From positions 1-62,717 of the forward strand of contig JAUGWO010000098.1 in assembly GCA_049724395.1 (NCBI GenBank): DNA of 62,717 bases, in the 5' to 3' direction. Source of the DNA: Spongospora subterranea f. sp. subterranea. Lineage: Eukaryota > Endomyxa: Phytomyxea > Phytomyxea > Plasmodiophorida. The first letter of the stretch is position 1; the number at the start of each line of letters is the position of its first letter. The notes beneath the pieces are model-generated. The model made no database searches. It was not told where the DNA came from and was given only the letters and a program-made list of their open reading frames with translations. The position numbers and the translations under genes were made by a program. Below, in pieces: positions 1 through 11,960 of the stretch.

Positions 1-671
1 TCGGACTCTGGACATTTGGTGTCAGAACCTGCAAAACGCTAAGACAAGAATCGAACCAAGGGAACACTGTCACGAAATTTATTGTGGTCGATAGAAAAAA
101 CTCTCAGGATGCTCTGATTACCAAAGTCATCCCCGCAATCAAGTCAAAGTTTTAAGAACGCACCACCAATTTCATCAAGATAATGCTCGACCGCAGATCA
201 ATCCAGACAACCAGGAGTTTATCAAGACTGCTCAGAAAGATGAATAGACATCCGTTTAATATGTCAGCCGCCGAACAGTCCAGATATGAACGTGTTAGAT
301 CTTGATTCCTTCAATGCTGTACAAACTCTACAATATACTAAAGCCCCACTCAATCTTGACGAACTGATTTCGGCGATAGGTACCGCTTCAAACTCAATCT
401 AACTTTTCTTACATTAGGCTCGTGAATAGCGGAAGAAGATAGAACAGGATTCCAATCCCTCAAATGGGGAAGAACAAATTGCAGAATGTGACGACTTGAA
501 TGTAGAGAGTTAGACGTATTAGATAGACAGCAATTAGTCGAATCATGTTTATTGACAATCCTGAGTCATGGATAATAACCACCCTGACGCATGTAGGTTA
601 ATTCAACACCGCCTTGGAGTGATTCAACACCGCCCGCCCGTCGTCAGCCTTCCGATCCGACATCAGCCGCC
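1..671. other. AT-rich sequence with no gene found
   Basis: I see no coding frame that looks real here. The stretch lies directly downstream, in the minus-strand sense, of the copia pol fragment at 672-1886, so it is where that element's 3' untranslated region and 3' LTR would be expected. I could not find a matching second LTR copy in the window, so I do not call one. Confidence 0.4.
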
Positions 672-1886
672 CTAAGGCACCAACGACGGGTGCACACTGC
701 TCATTCCTGACGCATCCATCATGACATCGATGGCATGTCGTATCGTTGGCATTGTCAACACATCTGCCGGATTTTTCTTCGAGTCGACGCGCTCAAATCG
801 AATGTGCCCAGCTCTAACACATTCCCTGACATAATGCCATCGGACCCGAATATGCTTATTACGATCTGTAATCGCATTTGTCTTTACCATCTGCTCCGCT
901 GTCGTATTGTCTTCCAGCACTATAGATGAATACCTCAACCGGAACCCAATTCCATCCAGAAGCATTCGAATCCACGCAGGTTCTCGCGCCAACTCGCTCG
1001 CAGCGATATACTCGGCATGACATGATGACGTCGCCACCATATCCTGCTGTTTCGAACGCCAGCATACGATTGCACCTCTTATGAGCACAATAAATCCCGT
1101 AATTGATTTGGAAGTATCTGCGTCCATCGCGAAATCGGAATCGACCGCCATCCGCGGTTCGCTCGTCTTCTTGGCGTCATCATTCAGCGCCTCGGGATCA
1201 AATCCGTTAACCGGAAAGTGATTCTTGTTGAACCTGATGCCGATATCAGGACAACCTTCGACATACCGCATCACATATAGCATCATGGTGAAATGTTCCT
1301 GTCCCGGATTGCTCAGATGTCTGGACAGCTGTGACACTGCATGTGTCAGATCCGGACGAGTGCCGACAGACAGGTGTGCTAGGCACCCGACACCTTCCCT
1401 GTACTGATCGTGCCGGTATGGCTCACCACTCTTGCGTCGTGGATAATTCTGACCGGTCGGAATCGGCGTCTTCGGGGCACGGCCCTCTCTACCTCCCATC
1501 GACTCGTCAATTTGTGCCCGAAATCGCTCCACAACCCCTCTATCGTACTGGGCCTGGTCTAGTGTGATGTAGTGACCGCCCTGCTGCACTCTCATTCCTA
1601 AAATCCACCGTTCTGGCCCTAGGTCCTTCATCTTGAAGGCCTTGCCTAACTCCATCTTCACGCGATCGGTTTCATCAGGATTCGTGCCGATCATTACGAA
1701 ATCATCTACAAACACACCGATGACCATGAGGTGATCAGTTCCATGCACCCTCGTGCGTGTTGTGAATAGACAGGGATCCCCAGGCACCGTTGTAAACCCG
1801 ATCTGTTCGAGTACTGACACCAGCTTTTCGTACCACAGTCCTGGTGCCTCCACCAAGCCGTACAATGCCTTTTTCAACCGCCACAC
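672..1886 (-). mobile_element. Ty1/copia pol fragment (reverse transcriptase to RNase H)
   Basis: The minus strand encodes about 400 residues typical of the C-terminal half of copia pol. The RT part starts at a KALYGL-type motif and carries VFVDDFVMIG around residue 60, the copia version of the YVDD active-site box. It is followed by the connection region (TRPDLTHAVSQLSR) and an RNase H domain with SKQQDMVATSSCHAEY. Gag, protease, integrase and LTRs are not attached, so this is a truncated fossil, not a whole element. A shorter, slightly diverged and inverted copy of the RT box lies just to its right at about 1950-2105. Confidence 0.9.
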
Positions 1887-1944
1887 CTTTTTGGAACGAT
1901 CGTCACTTGCGAAATTTTACTGATGTTCGCAGTACATCAATAAG

Positions 1945-2105
1945 ATCGGGTTTACAACGATGCCTGGGGATCCCTGTCTATTCACAACACGCACGAAGGT
2001 GCATGGAACTGATCACCTCATGGTCATCGGTGTGTTTGTAGATGGTTTCGTAATGATCGGCACGAATCCTGATGAGATCGATCGCGTGAAGAAGGAGTTA
2101 GGCAT
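1945..2105 (+). mobile_element. Short inverted copy of the copia RT segment
   Basis: The plus strand repeats, with a few differences, the RT segment found on the minus strand at about 1640-1800: the DPCLFTTRT and VFVDGFVMIGTNPDE motifs recur. The two copies therefore sit head to head. The divergence argues for two separate copia insertions or an old inverted duplication rather than a simple assembly fold-back. Fragment only. Confidence 0.8.
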
Positions 2106-2417
2106 GCCGCATTTGAAGCATTTTCCCTTGAACCTGGGACCACCTCCCGTCGTGGTCATTGCCGTCTTGGGCGACTCCTTGTCTTCTTGCTCTTCCATTA
2201 GCGTCCGTCGTCTAATACGCGCCACCACCCTCCTCTTGACCTCTGAGCGTGTGAACTCTGTGCTCGCCAGATTTAGAAATTGTCTCTTGATATCTTCCAG
2301 CTCATCTGGGAGACCCAACGTGATCCTTAATGCCAAGTCGTGTGCGCTCACTCGATAGTTGTCGTCCACATGCGAGATATCTGCAGCCGTTTCCGCATAT
2401 TCGCCAAGTACTCCCAT
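2106..2417 (-). mobile_element. copia gag fragment with zinc knuckle
   Basis: The minus-strand frame encodes a copia gag end. A helical stretch with ITLGLPDELEDIKRQF resembles the UBN2/gag polyprotein family. A basic segment follows, then KGKCFKCG, the start of a CCHC zinc knuckle, where the copy is cut off by the neighbouring inverted RT piece. It is broken and probably old. Confidence 0.75.
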
Positions 2418-2489
2418 GCAGGTTCCGCAAGCGTTGGTTGACGCAGGAACCTAAGCGCTGTTTATTTAGATCAAACAAGATTCCCCATT

Positions 2490-2994
2490 TCAAAAATCTT
2501 GTACGCAAGATAGTGATATCGGGTCGGACAGTTTCAGTAGAAACTCTTTAAGCAGGATGGGGACATCTTCTTTGATTGACGTTATAGGCTCCCAGGTTGT
2601 ATCCTGCTCTTCAAATCCGGCCCACTGTACTTGGACTTCAACATCGCCCGAAACGAGGTTTTGTCGGATGTCGCTCAGGCTCTTCACGAAATGTCCATGC
2701 CCATCATGGGCAATTTGTTCATAGATGGCCTGCGTTATGTTTAGGTGTGAGTCATCATATATTTTTAGACGATAAGCATGCACATCTGTAATATGGGATG
2801 AAATAAGATCTTTCACCTGATAAACATATTCATTGATGGTGCCAACAATCTGTCCTGGACCGTGCCAAGTGCCAGAGAGTTTATGGCGTTTTGTGCGATT
2901 CAAATTGGCCGCGACTAAGACGTAATCTCCTATTTCGAAGTTTATGGGGACGACGTTTCGCTGCTTAGCCCGAGATGTGTGCGACTGACCACGT
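2490..2994 (-). mobile_element. Old Ty3/gypsy element, integrase C-terminus and chromodomain (left remnant)
   Basis: The minus strand encodes the tail of a gypsy integrase (a beta-rich segment around LSGTWHGPGQIVG) followed by a chromodomain with VQVQWAGFEEQDTTWEPI, so this is a chromovirus-type Ty3/gypsy element. The coding sense stops exactly at the CACGT target duplication (2990-2994) that flanks the younger element at 2995-8179, and minus-strand gypsy pol sequence picks up again beyond 8184. This is the 3' part of the older element that was split by the younger insertion. Confidence 0.88.
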
Positions 2995-3112
2995 TGATGC
3001 GCCTTAGCGCTCTTCTCATACCTGTCCGTAATACCTGTCCGTACGCATTCCGTACGTCAGAGCTCTCGCTTTTTGACTGAACGTTCTAGTTCTACGCCCT
3101 TGGGCTGCAACA
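2995..3112 (+). repeat. 5' LTR of the younger gypsy element (118 bases)
   Basis: It begins TGATGCGCC and ends GGGCTGCAACA, and it matches 8052-8179. It is very short for a gypsy LTR. The sequence just downstream (AGTGATCACT, a short palindrome) does not show the TGG-starting primer-binding site expected for ordinary tRNA priming. Confidence 0.92.
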
Positions 3113-6100
3113 GTGATCACTGCGCTTCCTCCTTAGGGCGTCAAAGTTTATGCAATTGAGGTCAGGGAAAACCAGCAACAATCCCATGACACCTTCTTCT
3201 ATACCGACCAACCGAAGTTCTGATGCCAAACCAACCATAACCCTTCTTCTGTACCGACGAACCAAATTTCTGATGCCAAACCAAAAATCTCTTATTTGAA
3301 TCCCTCTGCCTCACTCCAAGCTGTTTTCACAAGTTTTATGCAACAACAGCAACAAACCAACCAAGTGATGAGCCAGCTGCTACTGCAACTTTGTAAAGAG
3401 TCAAAGACTGACGAGCCCGCTGTCTCTGCTCAAGCTCCTGCCACGAAAACTTATCCCATTTCCTCGTCTGAACTACCAAAGTTCAGTGAGATTATTTCTA
3501 CTGATGATGCCTTTCGCTACCTGGGCACAGCGGATATCAGAAGCCTATCGGATGACGATCGTCTGATTGTCCGATCCTTCAAATTTTTTTCCTTTAGGGC
3601 GCGCTTCACCAAGCTAACCCGATTACTTGGAGATGATGCCAGACTGCAACATCTTTACTGTTGTCTAGTTGGGCAAGCCCAGGAACGAGCCGTGCTAATG
3701 GATGCTTCGACAAGCGAAGAACTTTTCGGGTCCCTAGCGGAGCGGTATGCCTCGGCAGCAGATCCCGGCGCTCTCGAGGATACCATTCGCCACAAGCTAG
3801 AGTGCTCCGTACCTTTCCCCACTGAATCTATCGCAGAATATGTTTCCAGGTTCGACCAGTACTACCGCTTTGCTAAAGAGGTATCACCAAATTTTTCCAT
3901 CTCGGAACCGACATGTTGCCGCTTATTCCTACATTCCCTGCGTTCCCGCACCGCCCTTTTCAGTGCAATGGTCTACGCATCTGGTCGAAAGGTTAGTCGA
4001 CTCGAGGATATTTTCAGTCTAGCCCGAGACTGCGAAAGCAACCTTAGTATGATCCAAGCGGCGGAAACTTTTGCCTCACACCCACCACAGAGACGAGATT
4101 CGCGACCAAACTTCGGTTCTGCTAATCGCCCTGAATCCTTTTCCACCAACCGTAATCACCATAATCCTCCAGAGTCCAACCGCCCTGAAAACTTTGTAAA
4201 CAACCGTTTTTCTCAGCATCGAACGCAAACACCTGCCGAAGACTCCAGCAGAACTCATTCTCGTTTTCCACAACGCCACACATCAGAGAAACCGTTTATC
4301 AAGCGAGTCTCTACGGCTAGCCCTCCCCTTTCTACGGTTTACGAATATTCGGAAGATCGGCCCATCTCGACGCCAGGTGTCTCCCGCGTGACGTTCGAAA
4401 CAGTTTCCCCCTTCCCTACTCTTACTTCTCCACCTGAAATTGAAATTTCGCATGTTCAATCTGAAAACGTGACCGAAATTTCCTCTCAACGTACTTTAAG
4501 AACGGCCGTTCTGTCGGTAGGCTCAGCAAAAGCCGTCGTTCCCATAACAATAGATGATGGTGCGGATTTTCCGTAATGAGTAAAGAGTTTTATATCAACT
4601 TCCCCAATTTGGCTATTCCCATAGAGCCAATCACTTTTCGAATGGCGAACGATCAGGAGGCCACCTGCTCCCGCTATGTACTTTTCGATGTTTCTCTGGA
4701 AACGGAGGCCGGAAACGTTACCCTCAGGCGCCACCAGATCTATGTTGCTGACATTCCTATGTCGGAAGTTCTGCTTGGAAGACCTTTTTTGCGACGCTTG
4801 GGCATTGATGTCGACGCGCTGATTTGTCTGATGGCAACCCATTCTGTGGATGAGAAACCTCCGGATCAGGAATATTTCGTTGACCATGTTTCCGAGGAGG
4901 CACCATCTCCAGGAAAAAACTCCCTGGGTGATATAAGAGCTACACTGGAGGAACGGTTAAATGACTGCTCGGCTCTCGATCCTCCGCCGTGGTTTCTGTC
5001 TGAGCTTCGCATGATACTCTCTGAATTCGTTGATGTTTTCCGAATTTCGCTTTGTTCTGACCCCCCTGTCAATGTTACGCCTCTGCTATTGAAGCAACTC
5101 CCTGATGCTGCCCCGTTATTGGCAAACGCAAGGATTCTGTCTCCGGTTGCTCGCTCCTATATGCGATCGTGGATTACTGAATTAGAGAAGTGCGGATTAA
5201 TTTTTGCAAATCATAATCCGTCATGGGCACTACCTGCGTTCGTTGTTGATCCTTTCAAGAAGCCTCGCATGGTTATTGATATGGTTCCCGCGAACAAATC
5301 AATGGTAAAATTCTATTTTCCTATGCCTCACTTACAGTCTTTCGGATGTCACTTACGCAACTCTTCTGTTTATTTCACGTTGGATTGTTTCAAAGGATAC
5401 TGGCAGTTTCCTGTTGAAGGTGATCTAGACTGTCAAAGTTTTGTAACCCCGTTTGGAGTATACACTCCAACCAGAGTCTGTCAAGGAAATTGCAATGGTG
5501 TTTTTGCCTTCCAAAGAGGAATGCATGAAATTTTCGGTGATTTAGTTCCTAGCCAACTGTTAATTTGGCTGGATGATGTCTTGGGATTCTCTTCTGACTG
5601 TTCCCAATTACTGTCGCTCCTACGCAATGTTTTCTTTTTACATGTCGCAAATTCTGTTTGAAGTTGAGCGCATCCAAGTGTCGTTTTTTCATGCGCGAAG
5701 CCCTCTGGTGTGGACAAATATATTCGGAAAAAGGAATTTCCCCAGATCCTCGTCGGATCCAAGCGCTGTCAAGTTTTAGTCTCCCTCAAACAGCTGGAGA
5801 TTTGATGCAATTTGTGTGTGCTGTTACTTGGCTCTCTTCATCGATTCCCGACTTTTCGCGCAAGGTTAACCCGCTACGTCACCTGTTGGAGAGTGCCCTG
5901 TCGTTGGCCCCTGTTCGCACCAAGAAATTCGCGTCCAGGATTCTACTTTCTGATCTGGATTTTGGCGAGCTTTGGCATCGAGCGGCTTTCAACTCCATTA
6001 TTGATGCGATCAAACATGCGGTCACGCTGTCATATCCGTCGGATGACCTTGTCCCATGTCTCTTTACTGATGCTAGCAAAGATTTTTGGATGGTTGTCAT

Positions 6101-8051
6101 TACGCAAGTCCCTGAAGACGACTTTCATTTACCTTTCAAAGAGCAACATCACCAGCCGCTAGCCTTTTGTAGTGGTGCTTTCAAAAGGTCGTCTGCCAAC
6201 TGGTCGGTCCCTGAAAAAGAAGCTTTTCCAATTCAGTATGCCGTCCGGCGATTTGATTACTTACTCTGTACCGGAAAACATGCCTTCCGAATTTTTACAG
6301 ACCACCGAAATCTGGTTTTTCTCTATAGCCCTGCGAGTGTAAAAGTTTTCCTTAATAGACACTCGCTGGATAAAGTTCACAGATGGCGCTTAAATTTGGA
6401 CGGCAAATCCTATATTATTGAATCTATTTCTGGCGAGGACAATGTCTGGGCTGACCTTGGTACTCGCTGGGCTGCCCCGCCCTCTATTTCACGACTGGCT
6501 CTGCCTTCAATCCTGCGTTCCACATCCAATGTCGTATCGCCCGGGATCGTCCAACCACTACAACGTCCGGATTTCGATTGGCCTTCGCTCTCGGAGGTTG
6601 CGTTATCTCAATCTGAATATTTTTCCAATGCTGAGCTGGATCCGCTGCTTAATTATGTCGATGGCTTATATTTCACCAAGCTGGATCGTATTTTCATACC
6701 TCCTACGGCGCCACAGCTCAAATTGAGGATTTTGATTGTTGCTCACTGTGTGTCTTTCGGGTCATTGTGGAGTCCAAGCAACAGTGCAAAACATTCGCTC
6801 ACGCTTTTCCTGGCAAGGCTTATTTAATGATGCTGCTGCATTCTGCCAACAATGCCTACACTGCACAGTCAATCGAGGTGGTAAAGTGGTTCCTCGACCT
6901 CTAGGCACTGCTATTCATGCCACCGGTCGAAACTTGGTACTGCACTTTGACTATTTGTATATTAACCTGTCCCGACAAAAACAGTTCAAATACCTTTTTG
7001 TCATCCGCGACGACCTGTCGTCCTTCACCGAACTGTTTCCCTGCTTAAATCCAACTGCCGCTTTTGCAGCCGAATGTCTACTTGACTGGATCTGCCGGTA
7101 TGGAATATTTTCCACCTTTGTCTCGGATCGAGGATCCCATTTCTTAAACTCACTGATTGAAAATCTTTGTTTAAAGCTACATATCCGCCATCATTTTACT
7201 CAGGCATACTGCCCATGGTCCAATGGTACGATTGAAGTTGTCAATCGTCGCATCCTTCATGTCTTACGATCGCTCATCTCCGAGCTCCGCCTTGACTCAA
7301 GAGATTGGCCAATTCTTATTCCCCTAGTTCGCTTTGCGCTCAACCACACTACGCCTCCCGATCGGCCGGCTGCTGTCACACTCTTTTGTGGCCTACCGCC
7401 CTCCTCACCATTGGATTCTATATGGAACCCGAAATCCCAATCCATAGTATCTGTCCCTCTAAATTCGGATCAACTCTTTGCTTTAGTGGAGGACCTTCGC
7501 CAAGCCCTGCAAAAGTGGCATAAACATGTTGGGGAGACACGTGACCGACGGCGTCTAGCCGAAAATTCTAGGCGAATTAGGGTTAAGCACCCAAACTTTT
7601 CTGTGGGAGATTTTGTCTTAGTATCAAATACTTTAAATGCTTAAAAAAATAAGTTGAAGGTTCTCTGGACCGGGCCCTTTCGTATAACAGCGGTAAATTC
7701 GGACTACGTTTTTACTGTTGAGGATATACATACGAAAAAATCCTCAATCTGTCATTCCTCTCGACTTAGGTTCTATGGTGACTCGACACTGAACATTACA
7801 GAAGTTGTGTGCAAGCAATTCTCGCATGATGGCGCGGGATTTGAGATCAAAGATGTCCTGGATGTTCGCTATGATCCTAATACTTGTATTTGGGAAGCTT
7901 ATATTTCATGGCTCGGTTTTGAAGAGATTGAAAATTCGTAGGAGCCGCTAACAAAACTTCTCGAGGACTGCCCGATTTTTATTAAGCGACGGCTCAAAGC
8001 TCTGAAGTCATGCCCGCCCGAGCTGAAAGACTTCTTAGTTCGAGGTGGCGA

Positions 8052-8179
8052 TGATGCGCCTTAGCGCTCTTCTCATACCTGTCCGTAATATCTGTCCGTT
8101 TGCATTCCGTACGTATTATGAATACAGAGCTCTCGCTTTTTGACTGAACGTTCTAGTTCTACGCCCTTGGGCTGCAACA
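8052..8179 (+). repeat. 3' LTR of the younger gypsy element (128 bases)
   Basis: It is the same sequence as 2995-3112 apart from about three substitutions and a 10-base insertion. A short purine-rich run (GAGGTGG) precedes it, as expected for a polypurine tract. It is followed directly by the second CACGT target-site copy at 8180-8184. Confidence 0.92.
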
Positions 8180-11100
8180 CACGTTGACGAGTCAATTTAC
8201 TGACGACTTGACGGTGGATGATATCGCACGATGCCGCTAGATCAGTTGTGATATCATGAACTGCTTGCGATGTCAATGGCATATCCACGATCTGGTTAAG
8301 AGGTTCGATAAAGATAGTGGAGTCCGGTCACTATAAAGTCATTGGAGCGAAACCAATATGAGTTCGTCCACGATGATTTAGAGCCACGTTGATTAATGGG
8401 AAGTACATAGGGCCAAGCATGACATGACAACCGGAATTCAGATATGAGCGCGCGAAGAACATGAAGTACAAGCTTTGTTGACGACTTCAACGGTTTCGTT
8501 CGCCCTATGAGAATATGCAGTAGTACAATTGATGGTTGATATGAGGGCGAGAACATAGTTCTGCTACCATTTGGTTCTTGAAATGGGAACCCTGGTCAGA
8601 TGCATGTGCGAACACGATGCCAAACCTCTCAAAACCAGTCAACAATGAGACCATTGACTGCTCCACAAGTGGTCGGCAAATTCGCACAGAATTGACTCTA
8701 TGAACTGACTCAGGTCGTCTTTGATAACGAGAACATAAAGCAAAATTGTGTGGTGATTTCCTGGGTGATTTTTCGATGAACAAAAAATCATAATGAATTA
8801 CTTGATTGGGTCTCGTCGCATGGATCGCATGCTCAGAAGGACGTGGGATCACATTCCCTCGTAGGCGAACGCAGTGAAGGCATTTTTCGACAATGCCTAA
8901 AATATACTGTGTCATTCCCGTTCCACCAGGAAATAGAATTATTAGACCGGAGTGTTCTCTCCTTCGATTGATGACCGGCAAGGCCACTTTGGGGGATGAC
9001 GACGATGCCCAAAGCGAGGTTACAGCCCGGCTGAATTGGGATCCAAATTCGATCATTAGCAATGGACTTCCATAGACCCTCAGTTTCATTGAATTTTTGA
9101 TTTCATGTTCGTCAGGAATAATAGATGACTCCTTATTGATGGGCTGTTCAGCAAGATTTGAGACCTGAGCTGCTACAATTTTTTTTCCAGGGATGGCCAG
9201 ACAAAATTAGCAGGATGTGATTGAATTAGAACAGGTGCTGTGCAATGATTTCATCTGGGCACTGATTGGACACGGTGCTCCCCATCGAGTGAAAAGGTTG
9301 GCACAGACGTTTTGATCTCCTTCAATATGTTCAATGATGTAAGGTATGTTGGCAATCTGCAACTCCCATCGTTCAAGTCGATCAGCTGTATGTCGAGTAA
9401 GATTGGCGCTGCGATTTGTTGCGTTGAATAAATACATCAAATTTCGGTGATCGGTAAAAACTCGGATAGGCGTTGATCGAATAAGGACATGTCGAAGACG
9501 AAGATATTCCTTCAAATATAGGATAACCTTCCTGTTTTCTATATTGGCCAAGCGGAGGCTATTTGCTCGGAAGGTGCCAGAAATACAGGTCTAAAGCTCA
9601 TGTCGTTGTTCCACTACTGGTAGATGGCAGTTGGCTGGTGGGATTTGAGTAAGTACTGCTGACCAACATTCCTGAGATGCATCTGGGAACAGACAAGCTA
9701 GCCAATCGTCTTTCGGGTGTGCAAGACGCATCAAATTTGAAATCCGATCCCTAATGTTATGACAACCTCTCAACATGAGTCGTTCCCCATCCAATATCGC
9801 TCAGAAGAACTCGTCGTAGTGCTGATTTCTTGCAGCTTTTGGCAACACGGGTTGCGGCTGATAACAGCTCCTGAAGTGGATGGATAAGTTGATCGAAGTT
9901 TGGAACGTTTCGGCGGATCCAGTTCAAAGCGCATATGAATTGTTGAATTTCATCAGCTCGCTTTGGTGGTGTCATTTGAACAGGACCCTGAATGAAACAG
10001 TCATCGTAAGTGACTCCTTGTGGTGTTATACTGTGTCCTGTCCACTTCGCGACATTCGTATACAGGTTGCACTGATCTGGATTACATTTGATTCCAGCCG
10101 TCGCCATTGCTTGGAGGAGTTTTTTCAGCACCTTCATATGGTCCAAGGCAGAATCTTTCGTGGCATAACCCAGACCATCATCGAGCCATAACAGAGCGCA
10201 GACGTATAGTGATTTCTGCAAAACCTCTTGCATCCCGGCTTGGAATGTCGCCACTGAGTCCACGATCCCCTGGATCAGTCGTCGTGGTGTAAAAAACACC
10301 TTCATGTGTCATGAATGAACACATCTCTTGCGAGTCGCGGTGGAGTGGAATTTGTCAATATCCTTTGAAACAGTCTAAAAGAATATTTGACGTCGCGTTG
10401 CGAAGATATCCGAGGACAATGTCGATATGCGGCATCGGCCATACGATGGGTTCGATTGACTTGTTAATTTCTACAGTATCGACTGTCATACGATATCCTC
10501 TATTACCTGGTTTGGGTATAACTAATGCGGCTGATGCATCTCGACTGATTTCTGAGGATTTCTGTTCATGCAAAGAAGGTTGATAGGGTATTGGATAGCG
10601 TCGTAATCAAGGGCTTTGGGTCAGACTTTTCGGTGTAGATGCTTGTGGCGTGACTTTGGCTGGAGGATCATTCCCCAAGGCTGGTTCGCCAAACATCAAA
10701 ACTGGGCACTAACTCGAGTAGGTCTGGCTTCGTCGTGAAAACGGAATTCCACTTGAAATGGCCCTGTTTACCACATCGTCGATTGCCTTTTTCGTGTTGA
10801 CATCGTCATCGTTCCCGATTGGAATATCGTGATCGAATCCAGGTTCTGGGTAGTCCTGTTCTGAGACCGAGAGGCGTTTAGATTGAGGTACCTCTTGATG
10901 ATTCATTGACGCCATTTCCGAGAGTGGCATTGGGATTGTCGTTTCGGGCTTACCAATGAGGACTGTTTCCATATCTTCATGTGTGACATTGCAAGATACA
11001 GATCGGAATCTGGCTGTTCCTGCTCTAGTAAATAGAGTTAGGTTTAGGTGGGCCACTTGTCGAATCGTAGCAAATTCTCGGTTGTCGCCAAATTGCATTT

Positions 11101-11812
11101 TAACGCTGGACTTAGTGACTCAATTAACACCGGTCCTTTATCAGTGATTTCATGTAGCATCCTTCGTGAAATGGTTGTTTCTATATGAGCCATCGTCCAG
11201 TTCGAACGGTAGATTTACCCGATTATCTAACAGGACCCGATTACTGTCGCTGTAATCTGACGTAGCTATCAGGCGTTTGGTTTGCGCCGGGCCGTTGTTC
11301 AATTTTTCGAACGCAGCTTTGCGTTTGGCAGGAGTGCATATGGTACAGATTTGTAGCCAATGGTCCCCTCCACAGAACAGGCACCCTCCATCAGGTGGTT
11401 TCCAGTTTCCATAATCGTTCCTTGGTACAGCGGCTTGATGCCCGTACTAATGTTGGAATTGTTTGTCGCCGGTGCTGATGGCTGCTGTATAGGGCGCTGT
11501 TGGTTAGAACTCTTTGCATTGCCATGGGACGGCTTTCGTTGTTCAGTTTATCTGCTGGTGTAATCAGCAGTATCTTTATGCCGAGGCTTCTCAGTGAGCA
11601 GATGTACCTCGTGCTGTTTTTCGAAAAATTTTGCCTCATCGGCTTCTGCTTTATGCTCATCTCCGAACTTGATGTGTTCGATCATGTCGTGTAGAGTCGC
11701 CGGTCGCACTCCGGCTCGCAGGTATTTGATCCTTCGCTTATCCCTTTTTGTACTTTCCGGGAAGAATAAGAATAATTCCTGATAGCCAATTACTTGTTCG
11801 GAGGGCCTGGTC
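8180..11812 (-). mobile_element. Old Ty3/gypsy element, gag to integrase (right remnant)
   Basis: The minus strand carries decayed gypsy domains in the expected order from right to left: gag (about 11.8-11.4 kb), protease (about 11.1-10.7 kb; NLTLFTRAGTARF), RT (about 10.6-9.8 kb; LDCFKGY, LLWLDDGLGYA), RNase H (about 9.8-9.2 kb; CLFPDASQECW, VFTDHRNLMYLF) and integrase (about 9.1-8.3 kb; HASDQGSHFKNQ). Motif spacing and the WLDD active-site box match the younger element, so the two are one lineage. It is heavily broken, with many interruptions, and clearly older than the element nested in it. Confidence 0.88.
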
Positions 11813-11960
11813 TTATCTGGCCTCAATCTTCGTTTGACGCATTCACAGAGGCTCTCGACTCACAGCAGGAGGTCGTGGTAGCGCCAACGGCGGCAGCACT
11901 ATTCCACTTTGAAGCACAAGTCGAGCATGGAGCACGTGATACAAGGGCGGCGATTGCCAC
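11813..11960 (+). repeat. Truncated copy of the 255-base inverted-repeat element
   Basis: From TTATCTGGCCTC onward this stretch matches the left half of the inverted-repeat element at 16398-16652 (shared blocks include GTAGCGCCAACGGCGGCAGC and AAGTCGAGCATGGAGCACGT). The right end is missing. It abuts the outer edge of the old gypsy remnant. Confidence 0.7.

Larger units (their letters stand above)
2995..8179 (+). mobile_element. Younger Ty3/gypsy chromovirus-like element, nested, with both LTRs
   Basis: About 5.2 kb bounded by short direct LTRs (2995-3112 and 8052-8179, both TG...CA) and by a 5-base CACGT duplication on each side. Parts in order on the plus strand are gag (about 3.3-4.6 kb), protease and reverse transcriptase (about 4.6-5.8 kb; TLDCFKGYWQ, and a WLDDV active-site box where most gypsy elements have YxDD), RNase H (about 5.8-6.6 kb; CLFTDASKDFW), integrase (about 6.7-7.6 kb; SDRGSHF, AYCPWSNG) and a chromodomain-like tail (about 7.65-7.94 kb; YISWLGFEE). 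The element is structurally complete but its coding region is broken, with roughly three or four interruptions. The two LTRs differ by about three substitutions and one 10-base indel, so it is fairly young. Confidence 0.93.
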
